Shown here piece after piece: positions 52,024 through 60,307 of a DNA stretch of 64,000 nt (positions are counted from its first letter, which is position 1; every line of letters begins with the position of its first letter). Origin of the DNA: Terriglobus albidus. Lineage in GTDB: Bacteria; Acidobacteriota; Terriglobia; Terriglobales; Acidobacteriaceae. Below the pieces are notes generated by a model. It was not told the origin of the DNA and did no database searches. It was given only the letters and a program-made list of their open reading frames with translations. The stretch lies in contig NZ_CP042806.1 in the NCBI RefSeq assembly GCF_008000815.1, forward strand, positions 1,054,001-1,118,000, in the 5' to 3' direction. Position numbers and translations under genes: made by a program.

Positions 52024-53610
52024 CTAATCAACGATCCCTGCATCATCAAGAATTTCTTTTCCTAGGATGATTCGCCTGATGCTTCTCTTGTCATCGAATG
52101 GGACAACATAATCCTTGTTATCCGCTTCTGCAGGATATTCGATGAACCCTAGTTCGGGACGTCGGCTTGTATTCATAAGATCTACATATGTTCCGTAATC
52201 TAGTGAATAGATGTTATATCGTACTCCGGGTTTGTCCTTGTCGGCATAGCCTCTTTGAACTAGGTGAAGTACTCGTAGGTCGAACAGCTCGTGAATCACT
52301 GGGTGATTCGCTAGTTCACGCGGCAGAAGAAAAGAACGAGCGCGTTTATTGCCGATCACATTATCTGTGATGGTGCGCAACACGATCCTTAGTCGCTCGC
52401 TCAGATTTCTTTCTTTATCTTGCTCGAACCATTGGCGAGCTGCTTCAAGAACGGCATCCCGTTCAATCTTATCCTTGCCCTTTCTATGCGCGAAGAAATA
52501 GGCCTTCGAGAAGATATTGATGAGGTCGCGAATAACCCCTTCCGAGGCCCGCACAAGCTCTTGAAAGACCTTTCGTTCGGTAAAGAGCTTGCTTGCAAGC
52601 TTCGCGCCTGTTTCTATGCCAATGCCCTCCAAATAGTTTTCGGGAAGTTCATTTCTAAGATGTCTCACGAGCATGTCCGCGAAGGCATCCGTAATGCGCT
52701 CGGGATTGCGATCATAAACATAGTAATCATCGATGTCCAGAAACGCAGATATGTCTGCCCCCATTTCAAGGCCAATAAATCCTCTCTCTGTATTGATCGC
52801 AAAGTCGGAGCGGTATTCCAGAGAACCAATTTTGACTGCGACGTTTGTGAGAGGAATCACCGAGCGTTTTAGGAATTCCGCGAAGTACGGCTGGATATCG
52901 ATGGGAATAGAGGACCACTCATCCAGCAAAATGTAGAAGGTGGCATTGCAGAGCAACGTGAGGTTCTTGATAGGGGTACTTATCGCAGGGAAGATGACTT
53001 TATCGATGTATTCGAATCGGTAAGTGGAAGAAGTGCTTTGTTCGGTTGATGTAGTTCTCCCAGCCTTGCCTTCGAGGCTAAACAGCTTAGATGGTTCCGA
53101 TTTGATTATTCCCCCGGTTTCGGAGGTCCCTTTTTTAGAATCATTTGCTGTAGCGGAGTCTTGCTTTGTGAGCTGTATCGGCTGGGTCGCGGACTCTGCG
53201 AGATTATTGATTTCGTCGAGTGCAAGATCAACGTTTTTGCCGCCTTCTGCAACCACAAATTCCAAGAAGCCGTTATAAAGCTCTGCAAGAAAATCTCTGA
53301 ACAAGGCTGTGCATCGTGCGGACAACCCAATAGATACGTCAGAGAATTGGCTAGTGCTACCAAATGTTCGGGCGTCAATATATATGACGCAGCATCTCGG
53401 CGCGGCTGTCAGTTGGCTCTGCAGAACTTTAAGCACATGAGTCTTACCAGTCCCTCGTCGTCCGTAAATTATCTGGCTGTTAATATTGTTGATCTGGGGA
53501 AGGATCCCAAGGTCAACAAAAGCTCCCATTAGCTTTTGGCTGTCGCTTTGTTTCTCCGAGCGCTGTGGGATGGAAGCGACTGCTTTAGCTAACTCTGGCG
53601 TCTGGACCAC
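52024..53610 (-). CDS. ORC/CDC6-like P-loop ATPase of unknown function
   Basis: The 528-residue protein has Walker A GRRGTGKTH near residue 48-56, a Walker B-like FYILLDEWSSI near residue 230, and a C-terminal region with winged-helix character (RARSFLLPRELANHPVIHELFDLRVLHLVQRG). A 60-residue low-complexity insert separates the two nucleotide motifs. Such ORC-like or STAND-like ATPases are common in accessory and defence islands. Start is GTG 53610 preceded by AAGAGGA. No nuclease or other effector domain is evident. Confidence 0.6.
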   Translation of the reverse strand: MVQTPELAKAVASIPQRSEKQSDSQKLMGAFVDLGILPQINNINSQIIYGRRGTGKTHVLKVLQSQLTAAPRCCVIYIDARTFGSTSQFSDVSIGLSARCTALFRDFLAELYNGFLEFVVAEGGKNVDLALDEINNLAESATQPIQLTKQDSATANDSKKGTSETGGIIKSEPSKLFSLEGKAGRTTSTEQSTSSTYRFEYIDKVIFPAISTPIKNLTLLCNATFYILLDEWSSIPIDIQPYFAEFLKRSVIPLTNVAVKIGSLEYRSDFAINTERGFIGLEMGADISAFLDIDDYYVYDRNPERITDAFADMLVRHLRNELPENYLEGIGIETGAKLASKLFTERKVFQELVRASEGVIRDLINIFSKAYFFAHRKGKDKIERDAVLEAARQWFEQDKERNLSERLRIVLRTITDNVIGNKRARSFLLPRELANHPVIHELFDLRVLHLVQRGYADKDKPGVRYNIYSLDYGTYVDLMNTSRRPELGFIEYPAEADNKDYVVPFDDKRSIRRIILGKEILDDAGIVD

Positions 53611-53778
53611 AATATTCCTCTTCTGCTCTGTAGTTGTTAGGCAGCAGAACAGTTTATTTGGCCGTTGTCAATGATGGATACCCTATTCAATATTCGGTAG
53701 GAGTCGACGAGTCAATTTTTCCCCATAGACGCCTATGGTGGCAGCGGAACTTTCGATAGCTAGTTGCGTAGCATCATT

Positions 53779-54522
53779 ATGCTTCGTGTATCAACTCTCC
53801 TCCTTTTCTGCTCGCTCGCCGCGTATGCGCAGGATGGCTTCGAGGCGGCCAGCATTCATCCCACCAAAGAGTCTGTTCCTAACGAGCGTGATGGCGCCAT
53901 CTCGGCTGCTCATGGGACGCTTCGGCTGCATGATGTCACGCTGAAGTCCTGCATTCACTATGCCTACGGCATCTCCACCGCGCAGATTGTGGGTGGTACG
54001 AATCTCTCCGGAGAGCGGTATGACATTCTGGCCACTGCCGGGCGGGATCTTGGAGATGCGGAGCTGCGGCGTATGCTGCAGGGGCTGCTGGCGGAGCGGT
54101 TTCATCTCACTCTGCACCACGAGCAGCGCGAGATGCGGGGCTATGTGCTCTCCGCCGCTCCAGGGGGCGTGAAGGACTCCGCCGCGATGCATACCGCAGC
54201 CGCCGAGGGCGAGCCGACCCACCAGAACTCCGAGATCGGATTTACCGCCCGCAGCTTCACCATGAAGGATCTGGCGGCGTATCTCGCCAGTCCTCTCGAT
54301 GGCCCGGTGGCGGATGAGACCGGTCTTAGCGGACGGTATGACATCGCAGTCGACTTCCGCCGCTATGTGAATACCGGTCCTACGACACAGGAAGAACGTC
54401 CGAGTGTCATGTCTGTGCTGAGTGCTGCGCTCAAAGGTGAGCTCGGCTTGCAGCTCGCGGCGAAGAAGGGGATGTATGACGTTGTGGTCGTCGACCACGT
54501 TGAGGCTCCGTCGGGGAATTGA
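53779..54522 (+). CDS. TIGR03435 family secreted protein
   Basis: The 247-residue protein has a signal peptide (MLRVSTLLLFCSLAAYAQ) followed by FEAASIHPTKES, LRLHDVTLKSCIHYAYGI, GERYDILATAGRD, LLAERFHLTLHHEQREMRGYVL and the final LGLQLAAKKGMYDVVVVDHVEAPS. This is the TIGR03435 layout, a family found in large paralogous sets in soil Acidobacteria, with no known function. It is the strongest single taxonomic hint in the window. Confidence 0.88.
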   Translation: MLRVSTLLLFCSLAAYAQDGFEAASIHPTKESVPNERDGAISAAHGTLRLHDVTLKSCIHYAYGISTAQIVGGTNLSGERYDILATAGRDLGDAELRRMLQGLLAERFHLTLHHEQREMRGYVLSAAPGGVKDSAAMHTAAAEGEPTHQNSEIGFTARSFTMKDLAAYLASPLDGPVADETGLSGRYDIAVDFRRYVNTGPTTQEERPSVMSVLSAALKGELGLQLAAKKGMYDVVVVDHVEAPSGN

Positions 54523-54533
54523 GGGGTTCGAGC

Positions 54534-54793
54534 ACCCATGCACCGGGTGCCCCACATACGCGAAGCGGGGTCCCCGGCCAGCTTCGCTGGCTGGGGTGCA
54601 AGCTTATGTGGGTATCGGGGTCCCCTCTGGGGTGATCTATCGAGCGTTAGCTCGACCGGCTTTTAGGCGCTCTACCTGAGGACGAAGGAAAAACGGTTCG
54701 CGCGAAGCGCGAATCTCCCACATAAGCTTGCACCCCAACGAACAAGTTCGTTGAGGCCCCGCGGCGCGTATGTGGGGCACCCGGTATCCAGCC
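54534..54793. repeat. composite REP array, left of the second RAYT
   Basis: Modules include CCATGCACCGGGTGCCCC, GGCCAGCTTCGCTGGC, CAAGCTTATGTGGG, GGTTCGCGCGAAGCGCGAAT and a reverse-oriented AAGCTTGCACCCCAACGAAC block ending GGGGCACCCGG. Parts recur inverted at 55261-55437. Confidence 0.75.
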
Positions 54794-54794
54794 T

Positions 54795-55253
54795 CTAGCT
54801 GATCTTCACGGGAAGTTCTGTCCGGATGGTGTAGAAGTCGTAACTCGACCACTTCCACAACTCCGCAAGTGGAACCAGGCCACGTTCGACAGGGTTCTGA
54901 TGCATGTAGTGGAGCTTTTCCTTGACCTTCACAGTTGTGAGGACATTGAAGTCGTAGTAACGATGCTGCCAGAACGGCCTCTCCTGGGATTGTTTTGAGA
55001 CCGATAACTTGAGGGCTTTAATGGCAATCGATAGGGGATGTTCCGGCGGTTCTCCGAGGAGAAGATGAACATGCTCGGGCATGACGACATAACCATGCAC
55101 TGGGAGCAGATACCGTTGACGGGTCTGTTCCAGAGTCCTAACGAAAAGGTCACGTGATTGGGATGTACTGAGATAGGGCCGGCGTTGATAACAACTGAAC
55201 GTAACGAAATGAATATGCCCGAAGTTTTGGAATCGCTTGAGACCTTTGGGCAT
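54795..55253 (-). CDS. REP-associated tyrosine transposase (RAYT), second gene
   Basis: The 152-residue protein shares HFVTFSCYQRRPYL, MPEHVHLLLGEPPEHPLSIAIKALKLSVS, WQHRYYDFNV, MHQNPVERGLV and WKWSSYDFY with the RAYT at 43423. The two are clearly divergent paralogues, so each may act on its own REP subfamily; the palindrome modules around the two genes differ accordingly. It lies between inverted REP arrays. Confidence 0.87.
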   Translation of the reverse strand: MPKGLKRFQNFGHIHFVTFSCYQRRPYLSTSQSRDLFVRTLEQTRQRYLLPVHGYVVMPEHVHLLLGEPPEHPLSIAIKALKLSVSKQSQERPFWQHRYYDFNVLTTVKVKEKLHYMHQNPVERGLVPLAELWKWSSYDFYTIRTELPVKIS

Positions 55254-55260
55254 GGTGGGA

Positions 55261-55437
55261 TTTTAGACGGATCGAGCTTTGCTCGATAGATCACCCCAGA
55301 GAACAAGTTCTCCGGGGACCCCGATAGATCACCCCAGAGAACAGGTTCTCCGGGGACCCCGATGGACCCACATAAGCTTGCACCCCAACGAACAAGTTCG
55401 TTGAGGCCCCGCGGCGCGTATGTGGCACCCTTCCTCG
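55261..55437. repeat. composite REP array, right of the second RAYT
   Basis: Holds ATCGAGCTTTGCTCGAT, two direct copies of a 45-bp unit (GATAGATCACCCCAGAGAAC plus GTTCTCCGGGGACCCC) and the CACATAAGCTTGCACCCC block, inverted relative to 54534-54793. Confidence 0.75.
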
Positions 55438-55468
55438 GCTCCCGCCGGAAAGCTTCACCATCTGACTT

Positions 55469-55807
55469 CTACCGAAGCCGCACTGTAAGCCGTTCAATTC
55501 GCTCTCCTCTGCGAATCCGTTTGGCCTGCTTCCGCAGATGTGCCGTCGGGTCGTCGGGGCCGGCTTCGTCATCGTCTTCAGCGGGCTCGTCTAACTTCTC
55601 CTCCAGCACATACTGCACCTGTGGCTGCGCCATGGTCTGCAGCTCCTGCAGCGCATTCCCGACTGCAGCGGTGGAGGGATAGAAGCCCCAGCGGGATTTG
55701 CCTCGGCGCTTGTTCCACCGGTAGCGGAAACGTCGATAGAAGAAGAGACACAGAAACACAACCGCGAGCTCGTCCAGGCCTCGCATCAGCAATAAATCAA
55801 GATCCAT
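55469..55807 (-). CDS. small hypothetical protein with N-terminal membrane segment
   Basis: The 112-residue protein has one hydrophobic helix at about 3-24, a basic YRRFRYRWNKRRGKSRWGFYPS stretch and an acidic middle region (LDEPAEDDDEAGPDD) followed by a basic end. The tripartite charge pattern and intact frame suggest a real gene, probably a cytoplasmic-tail membrane protein. I do not know the family. Confidence 0.6.
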   Translation of the reverse strand: MDLDLLLMRGLDELAVVFLCLFFYRRFRYRWNKRRGKSRWGFYPSTAAVGNALQELQTMAQPQVQYVLEEKLDEPAEDDDEAGPDDPTAHLRKQAKRIRRGERIERLTVRLR

Positions 55808-55879
55808 GAAATCGCCTCGCATGAGCTGGCAAACAACCACGCAGCCGCAGGCCGTCAGGACTGCGGAGGGAGATGTGCT

Positions 55880-56131
55880 CTAAACGGAAGGCGAGGGAGG
55901 CGGGCGCTGGAAGCGTGTGGGGCGTACTGGAGTAAGTCGCCGTCTATGGGGTGAAACCGCGGCCAGCCGAACCTGTTTCTCTTTGGGGATGCCGAAGACA
56001 AAGACGGTTAGCAGGATGAGGCAGCACGCGAACCCTGCATCATGAGGGACTGCCAGCAGGAGCAGAAGCGCGATTGCCAGAACGGCAAGAACGACACTTC
56101 TGAATCCGGATTGGCGCAGGCGCGCGTTCAC
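55880..56131 (-). CDS. small membrane protein, hypothetical
   Basis: The 83-residue frame encodes two hydrophobic helices (about 12-30 and 32-47) and an Arg/Pro-rich C-terminus. It lies between two other minus-strand small genes with about 70-90 bp gaps. Coding is plausible but not certain. Confidence 0.5.
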   Translation of the reverse strand: MNARLRQSGFRSVVLAVLAIALLLLLAVPHDAGFACCLILLTVFVFGIPKEKQVRLAAVSPHRRRLTPVRPTRFQRPPPSPSV

Positions 56132-56218
56132 ATGCCGAGTGTATCAAGAAGATCGAAAATGCAAATGGGGCGCCGCTCTCGCAGAGCGGCGCCCCATTCG
56201 CGTTCGCGATGACGATCG

Positions 56219-56440
56219 CTAGAAGGTGATGATATCCAGCGCCGGGGTCGGCTTGATCGCGACCGGTTCGAAGACGTTGCCGTGTTTGCCCTTGCTGATG
56301 TCTCCCAGAACGTTGTTTACGGTATCTTCGGTGCGGGTCTGCGGCATGTGCGTTACACGGGTGACGCGAGCAGTGGCCTGGCAGAGACGGAAACGGTTCG
56401 GGATGCGGGTCAATGCCCGGTATACGTGTTCAGATCGCAT
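56219..56440 (-). CDS. RNA polymerase omega-like small protein
   Basis: The 73-residue protein has the omega/Rpb6 core pattern: HVYRALTRIPNRFRLCQATARVTRVTHMPQTRTEDTVNNVL, with the NRF-x-L and basic helix of RpoZ and the HMPQTRTEDT stretch reminiscent of acidobacterial omega proteins. Omega helps assemble beta' and binds ppGpp in some bacteria. GGAG lies 8 nt before the ATG. Whether this is the main rpoZ or an extra paralogue cannot be decided from one window. Confidence 0.6.
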   Translation of the reverse strand: MRSEHVYRALTRIPNRFRLCQATARVTRVTHMPQTRTEDTVNNVLGDISKGKHGNVFEPVAIKPTPALDIITF

Positions 56441-56759
56441 AAAGAAAACTCCAGTCGGAAAAGCCTTGAACGTTCGCGAAATGCGGGCTCGTCTCGTGAC
56501 AAGAGCTTCAATCAGAAGGAAGCGAGCAGGAAGGGCTACTCCAAGTCTATGCCCAAACGGGCGTAGAAAGCGGCGGGGAGAAAAAGAAAGCAGAGAAGTT
56601 CATTTAGAAACGGTTCGCGCACAGCGCGAATACCCACGTCCCAGAATCGGGACATGGGTCACCCGGTGTATGAGTTGTTATAGATATTCGCGGCGGGTAA
56701 TACAAAGGCCGCGCTTACGCGCGGCCCTTATTCAATCCTTCACTCATTCCATCCTTCAA
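56441..56759. other. intergenic region with REP modules and a terminator
   Basis: A GGTTCGCGCACAGCGCGAAT hairpin, GTCCCAGAATCGGGAC and a GTCACCCGGTGTATG end module lie at 56608-56668. AGGGCCGCGCGTAAGCGCGGCCT (minus strand, 56706-56728) with a following T-rich stretch terminates the gene at 56760. Confidence 0.65.
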
Positions 56760-57410
56760 TTAGTAAGCAGCCGTAAACCGCTGACCACGGAACTGCGGTT
56801 TCTCCAGCTCATCGGCGACTGCGATTGCGTAGTCGGCATACGAGATCTCGCTCTTGCCGTTTTCGCCGACGATCAGGTCGTCCTTGCCCAGGCGGAAGCT
56901 GCCCTTGCGGGGGCCGACTTCGAAGAAGCCTGCGGGGGAGAAATAAGTCCAGTCGACGGTCTGGTTCTTCTTGAGGTTGTCGAGGACCTTGATATGCGAG
57001 TCGACGATCGGCAGCCACTCCGCCGGAAGATAGCCGCTGTCGCGCAGCGTGACACGTTTGCCGTCCTGCCCGGTGACGTAGAGGCTGCCGGCTCCGCCTA
57101 CCACCAGCAGGCGAGGTCCGCTGTTCTTACCGCCCGCTAGCGAGACGCCTTCGACCACGCGATCGGTCAGGCCGACGATCTGGTCGGTATCCGTCATCGG
57201 CGGCGCCAGGGCGCTTACTACGGCGTCAGCGCCGCGTACGACGGCTGCAATCTTGTCCGGGTGGCCGGCGTCATCCACCGTGCTGGTGGCTCCCGGTGCG
57301 CTGTAGTCTGCGTGACGGGTCACCGCCACCACCTGATGTCCGCGCGACACCAATTCCTTCACAATTTCAACGCCCGACTTACCCTTAGCTCCATACACAA
57401 CAACCTTCAT
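56760..57410 (-). CDS. NAD(P)-binding oxidoreductase (NmrA/SDR-like, YwnB type)
   Basis: The 216-residue Rossmann protein starts with VVVYGAKGKSGVEIVKELVSRGHQVVAVTRH, the GxxGxxG nucleotide loop, then GADAVVSALAPP, RLLVVGGAGSLYV and a C-terminal SYADYAIAVADELEKPQFRGQRFT. This matches small NAD(P)H-binding atypical SDRs of the NmrA type. The catalytic Tyr-x-x-x-Lys is not evident, so substrate and activity are open. Confidence 0.85.
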   Translation of the reverse strand: MKVVVYGAKGKSGVEIVKELVSRGHQVVAVTRHADYSAPGATSTVDDAGHPDKIAAVVRGADAVVSALAPPMTDTDQIVGLTDRVVEGVSLAGGKNSGPRLLVVGGAGSLYVTGQDGKRVTLRDSGYLPAEWLPIVDSHIKVLDNLKKNQTVDWTYFSPAGFFEVGPRKGSFRLGKDDLIVGENGKSEISYADYAIAVADELEKPQFRGQRFTAAY

Positions 57411-57550
57411 GACGACCCTCCATTTATTTCGATATCGAAATATCGACTCGTATCACTAGATGACCCTCGTACCTTCTCGGATGCAGGAAAAGTGACACCG
57501 AGGCCGGGCACAGGTTAGAGTGGCGGTGAAAACGGAGCAAGGAAAGGGCC

Positions 57551-58435
57551 ATGGCGAAGACGATAGGCATCATGCTCACTGAAGGAATTGAAGCCGGCGT
57601 GGTGGAAGACAACGCGCTGGTGGGTGCGACCACTCATTTTCCGGAGAACCGGTCGGAGACGAATGCACTGGTCGAGAAGCCTCATGAAGACCTGGTAGAG
57701 CTGTTGTGCGACCGTATCCTCGACATTGCACAGGGCCACAGCGACATTACTGCCGTGGGGCTTGGCCTGCCCGGCCTGGTCCGACAAGGCGTCGTGGAAG
57801 AGGCTCCGAACCTGCCCCAACTGAAGGGCGCGAAGATTCAGCAGGCGGTAAGCTTTGCCCTGCACGAGCGCGGATTCGATACGAACGTAAAGACCATCAA
57901 CGATGCCGATGCCATGGCTGCCGGTCTGGCGGCGCAGTTTGGCAAGCTCGACCGCATGATTCGCGTCTGGACGCTCGGACGAGGTATCGGCTACGGGCGG
58001 TATCCGTTCATCGACGGAGTGTGGGAGGGTGGCCATATGGTGGTCACGCTCGATGACAAGGAACGCTACTGCGGCTGCGGCGGGCGTGGACACCTGGAAG
58101 GCATCATGGGCCATCGTGCCATGCGCATGCGCTTTTTGGACCTGGAGCCGGAAGAGGTCTTCGAAATGGCGAAGAAGGGCGACGAGCGCTGCCTGCAGTT
58201 CAAGAAGCTGTGGCACAAGGCGCTGGCGGCGGCCACGGCGAGCAGTATTCACATGACCGGGCCCGGCAAGTTCTATCTGACGGGCACGAACACGCGTTAT
58301 ATCGATCTGCCGATGCTGGAAAACTATGTGCACCAGATGGTGACGATGAGTCCGCTGCAGAGCTTCTCGATTGAGGTGGTGAAGGACTCGACCGGTACCG
58401 CGGTCCGCGGCGCCGGGATTGTTGCTGGGATGTAG
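57551..58435 (+). CDS. ROK family protein (glucokinase-like)
   Basis: The 294-residue protein has the ROK/ASKHA layout: an N-terminal phosphate loop region, VGLGLPGLV, INDADAMAAGLAAQFG, GRGIGYGRYPF, and the metal segment EGGHM plus CGCGGRGHLEGI. ROK sugar kinases normally have CxCGxxGCxE; here the third cysteine position is His. No DNA-binding domain is present, so it is of the kinase branch and not a repressor. The phosphate loop DxGxT is degenerate (IMLTEGIEAG), which casts doubt on kinase activity. Confidence 0.78.
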   Translation: MAKTIGIMLTEGIEAGVVEDNALVGATTHFPENRSETNALVEKPHEDLVELLCDRILDIAQGHSDITAVGLGLPGLVRQGVVEEAPNLPQLKGAKIQQAVSFALHERGFDTNVKTINDADAMAAGLAAQFGKLDRMIRVWTLGRGIGYGRYPFIDGVWEGGHMVVTLDDKERYCGCGGRGHLEGIMGHRAMRMRFLDLEPEEVFEMAKKGDERCLQFKKLWHKALAAATASSIHMTGPGKFYLTGTNTRYIDLPMLENYVHQMVTMSPLQSFSIEVVKDSTGTAVRGAGIVAGM

Positions 58436-58481
58436 CGCGCCTCTGGCGAGGCGGGTTGAATGGTTGGATTGTTGAATGGTC

Positions 58482-58508
58482 AAAGGCCGCGCGTGAAGCG
58501 CGGCCTTT
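58482..58508 (+). terminator. rho-independent terminator of the ROK gene
   Basis: AAAGGCCGCGC / GCGCGGCCTTT with a short TGAA loop, followed by GTGTTT, 46 bp after the stop. Confidence 0.75.
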
Positions 58509-58540
58509 GTGTTTGTTCCATTGTTTTGGTGGGTATTCGT

Positions 58541-58811
58541 TTACCCATGGAATTGCCCTCAGTGGCTGAAGCCGCTTCCTTTTGCAGCCGGTACGGGACG
58601 GCTGAAGCCGTCCCCTTAAGCAAGACCAAAGCGCCTTTGGCGCTTTATTTGTCCAGCGTTGCTGGCCAGATAGAAACCGATTTTTCCGGTTCATTTGGAG
58701 GAGGCCAGGTGAATCACTAACTGCGTAGCTGGTTCGCACCTCAGGTGCGAATGCCTTTCTTAAGGACACGGCTTCAGCCGTGTCGTACAGGCGCCGAAAG
58801 GAAGCGGCTTC
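58541..58811. repeat. REP array ending in the left target half of IS1111 copy 2
   Basis: Includes the intact palindrome CTCAGTGGCTGAAGCCGCTT (58558-58577), GGGACGGCTGAAGCCGTCCC followed by CTTAAGCAAGAC, AAAGCGCCTTTGGCGCTTT, GCACCTCAGGTGC and ACACGGCTTCAGCCGTGT. The intact first palindrome shows what the IS1111 target looks like before insertion. Confidence 0.75.
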
Positions 58812-58888
58812 AGATGGGATGAGACGGCTGGCCTCGCGAAGCAGCTAAGCTGTTCGCACGCACTCGGGGTGCTCAAGGAGACCAGCCG

Positions 58889-59977
58889 ATGAAGAAGGTT
58901 AGCAAAGCGCAGTGGTTAAAGGAAATGGGGAGTGACAGGCCAGCGCTGACGGTAGGGCTTGATTTAGGGGACCGTTACAGCCACTACTGTCTGTTGAACG
59001 CAGCGAAGGAAGTGATGGAGGAAGGTCGTATCCAGAGTACGGAGGCGGCGTTCCGACGTCATTTCGAGGGCGAGGAGCGGCAGCGAATAGCACTGGAGTG
59101 CGGCACGCACTCTCCGTGGGTAAGCCGTTTGCTCAAGTCTTTAGGTCATCAGGTGATCGTGGCCAATGCGCGCAAGATCGCGGCGATCAGCTCGAGTGAA
59201 TCGAAGAACGATCGCAACGATGCCGAGCAGCTGGCTCGCTTCGCGGCGTCTGATCCTAAGTTGCTGGCGCCGCTGCTTCACCGCAGCATGGAGCGGCAGC
59301 AGGACCTGAACCTGATCCAGGCGCGGGCTACGCTAGTACGTGCGCGGACGATGCTGGTCAACGCGTTGCGTGGCCTGGTCAAAAGCGCCGGTGGCCGTCT
59401 GCCGGCCTGTTCCACCGAGTCGTTTCCTGTGCGGGTGCGGGCATCGATTCCGTCTGTGCTGACGACGGTAGCGGTTCCGTTGTTGGAGCAGATCGCGACG
59501 TTGAACCGTCAGATCGACAGTATGGAAGAACAGATCGAAAAGCTGGGTACCAGGTATCCGGAGATCGGTGTGCTGCGTACGGTTCCAGGCGTGGGTCCTG
59601 TGGTGGCGGCCACGTATGTACTCACGCTGGACCGGCCCAATATAGCAAGCAACCGTTCCGCAGGTGCGTGGCTCGGTCTGCGACCCGGACAAAGTCAGTC
59701 GGGGGACTCGGATCCGGAGTTAGGCATCTCCAAGACCGGCAACCGATATTTACGAAGTCTGCTGGTGCAGTCGGCGCAATACATCCTGGGTCGCTTCGGT
59801 CCTGACTCAGCCTTGCGTCGCTGGGGCCTCAAGCTGGCATCCAGTGGAGGCAAGAGAGCAAAAAAGCGAGCTATCGTGGCGGTGGCCCGTAAACTGGCGG
59901 TCCTGTTGCACAGCATGTGGCGCAGCGGACAGAGCTTCCAACACTTCCCTCAACCTGCAATGGCCACCGTAGCCTGA
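58889..59977 (+). CDS. IS110-family (IS1111 group) transposase, copy 2
   Basis: The 362-residue protein differs from copy 1 at residues 11 (Lys instead of Glu) and 39 (Ala instead of Gly) and is otherwise identical in the translated sequence. All DEDD residues and the Ser region are kept. AGGAGACC precedes the ATG. Confidence 0.93.
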   Translation: MKKVSKAQWLKEMGSDRPALTVGLDLGDRYSHYCLLNAAKEVMEEGRIQSTEAAFRRHFEGEERQRIALECGTHSPWVSRLLKSLGHQVIVANARKIAAISSSESKNDRNDAEQLARFAASDPKLLAPLLHRSMERQQDLNLIQARATLVRARTMLVNALRGLVKSAGGRLPACSTESFPVRVRASIPSVLTTVAVPLLEQIATLNRQIDSMEEQIEKLGTRYPEIGVLRTVPGVGPVVAATYVLTLDRPNIASNRSAGAWLGLRPGQSQSGDSDPELGISKTGNRYLRSLLVQSAQYILGRFGPDSALRRWGLKLASSGGKRAKKRAIVAVARKLAVLLHSMWRSGQSFQHFPQPAMATVA

Positions 59978-60224
59978 ACCGCGGATCGGCCAAAGCAGAA
60001 CAATCTCGTGTCCGGGTGACTGCGCTCAGCGGCTGGGCCATACAGGTCGTGCTTCAGATAGCAGCCCCAATTCATCACCATCGGGTCCCAACAGGCACCG
60101 AGTCCCTTAGCGGCTCACTGCGAGTGCGGATAGAAGCCCCGAGATGAATCCAAAACACAACCGCAACTGCAAATACAAAAACTCTATGAAGGAAAAAACT
60201 TGACCCATACAGCCGTCTCATAGA
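59978..60224 (+). ncRNA. candidate bridge/seek RNA region, copy 2
   Basis: Conserved 247-bp non-coding end after the transposase gene, equivalent to 1644-1890. Assignment is by position in the IS1111 group only. Confidence 0.35.
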
Positions 60225-60307
60225 AGCCGCTGAGGTACGGTTGTATGCTGATTGCCCTCAGGGGCTGAAGCCCCATTGTCGAGTGTGTCTTTGACGGGAC
60301 GGCTGAA

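Larger units (their letters stand above)
58812..60224 (+). mobile_element. IS110-family (IS1111-type) insertion sequence, copy 2
   Basis: Same 1413-bp length as copy 1, opposite orientation, with the same 12-bp subterminal repeats at 7 nt and 3 nt from the tips. Flanks AAGCGGCTTC and AGCCGCTGAG are REP halves. Confidence 0.88.

Noticed and set aside
54534-55437. Possible CRISPR array
   Set aside because: Repeats are palindromic, of mixed type and without regular unique spacers; they are REP modules around a RAYT gene.
59917-60147. 76-codon frame over the end of the IS1111 transposase
   Set aside because: It overlaps the transposase in another frame and runs into the non-coding end that probably makes a guide RNA.
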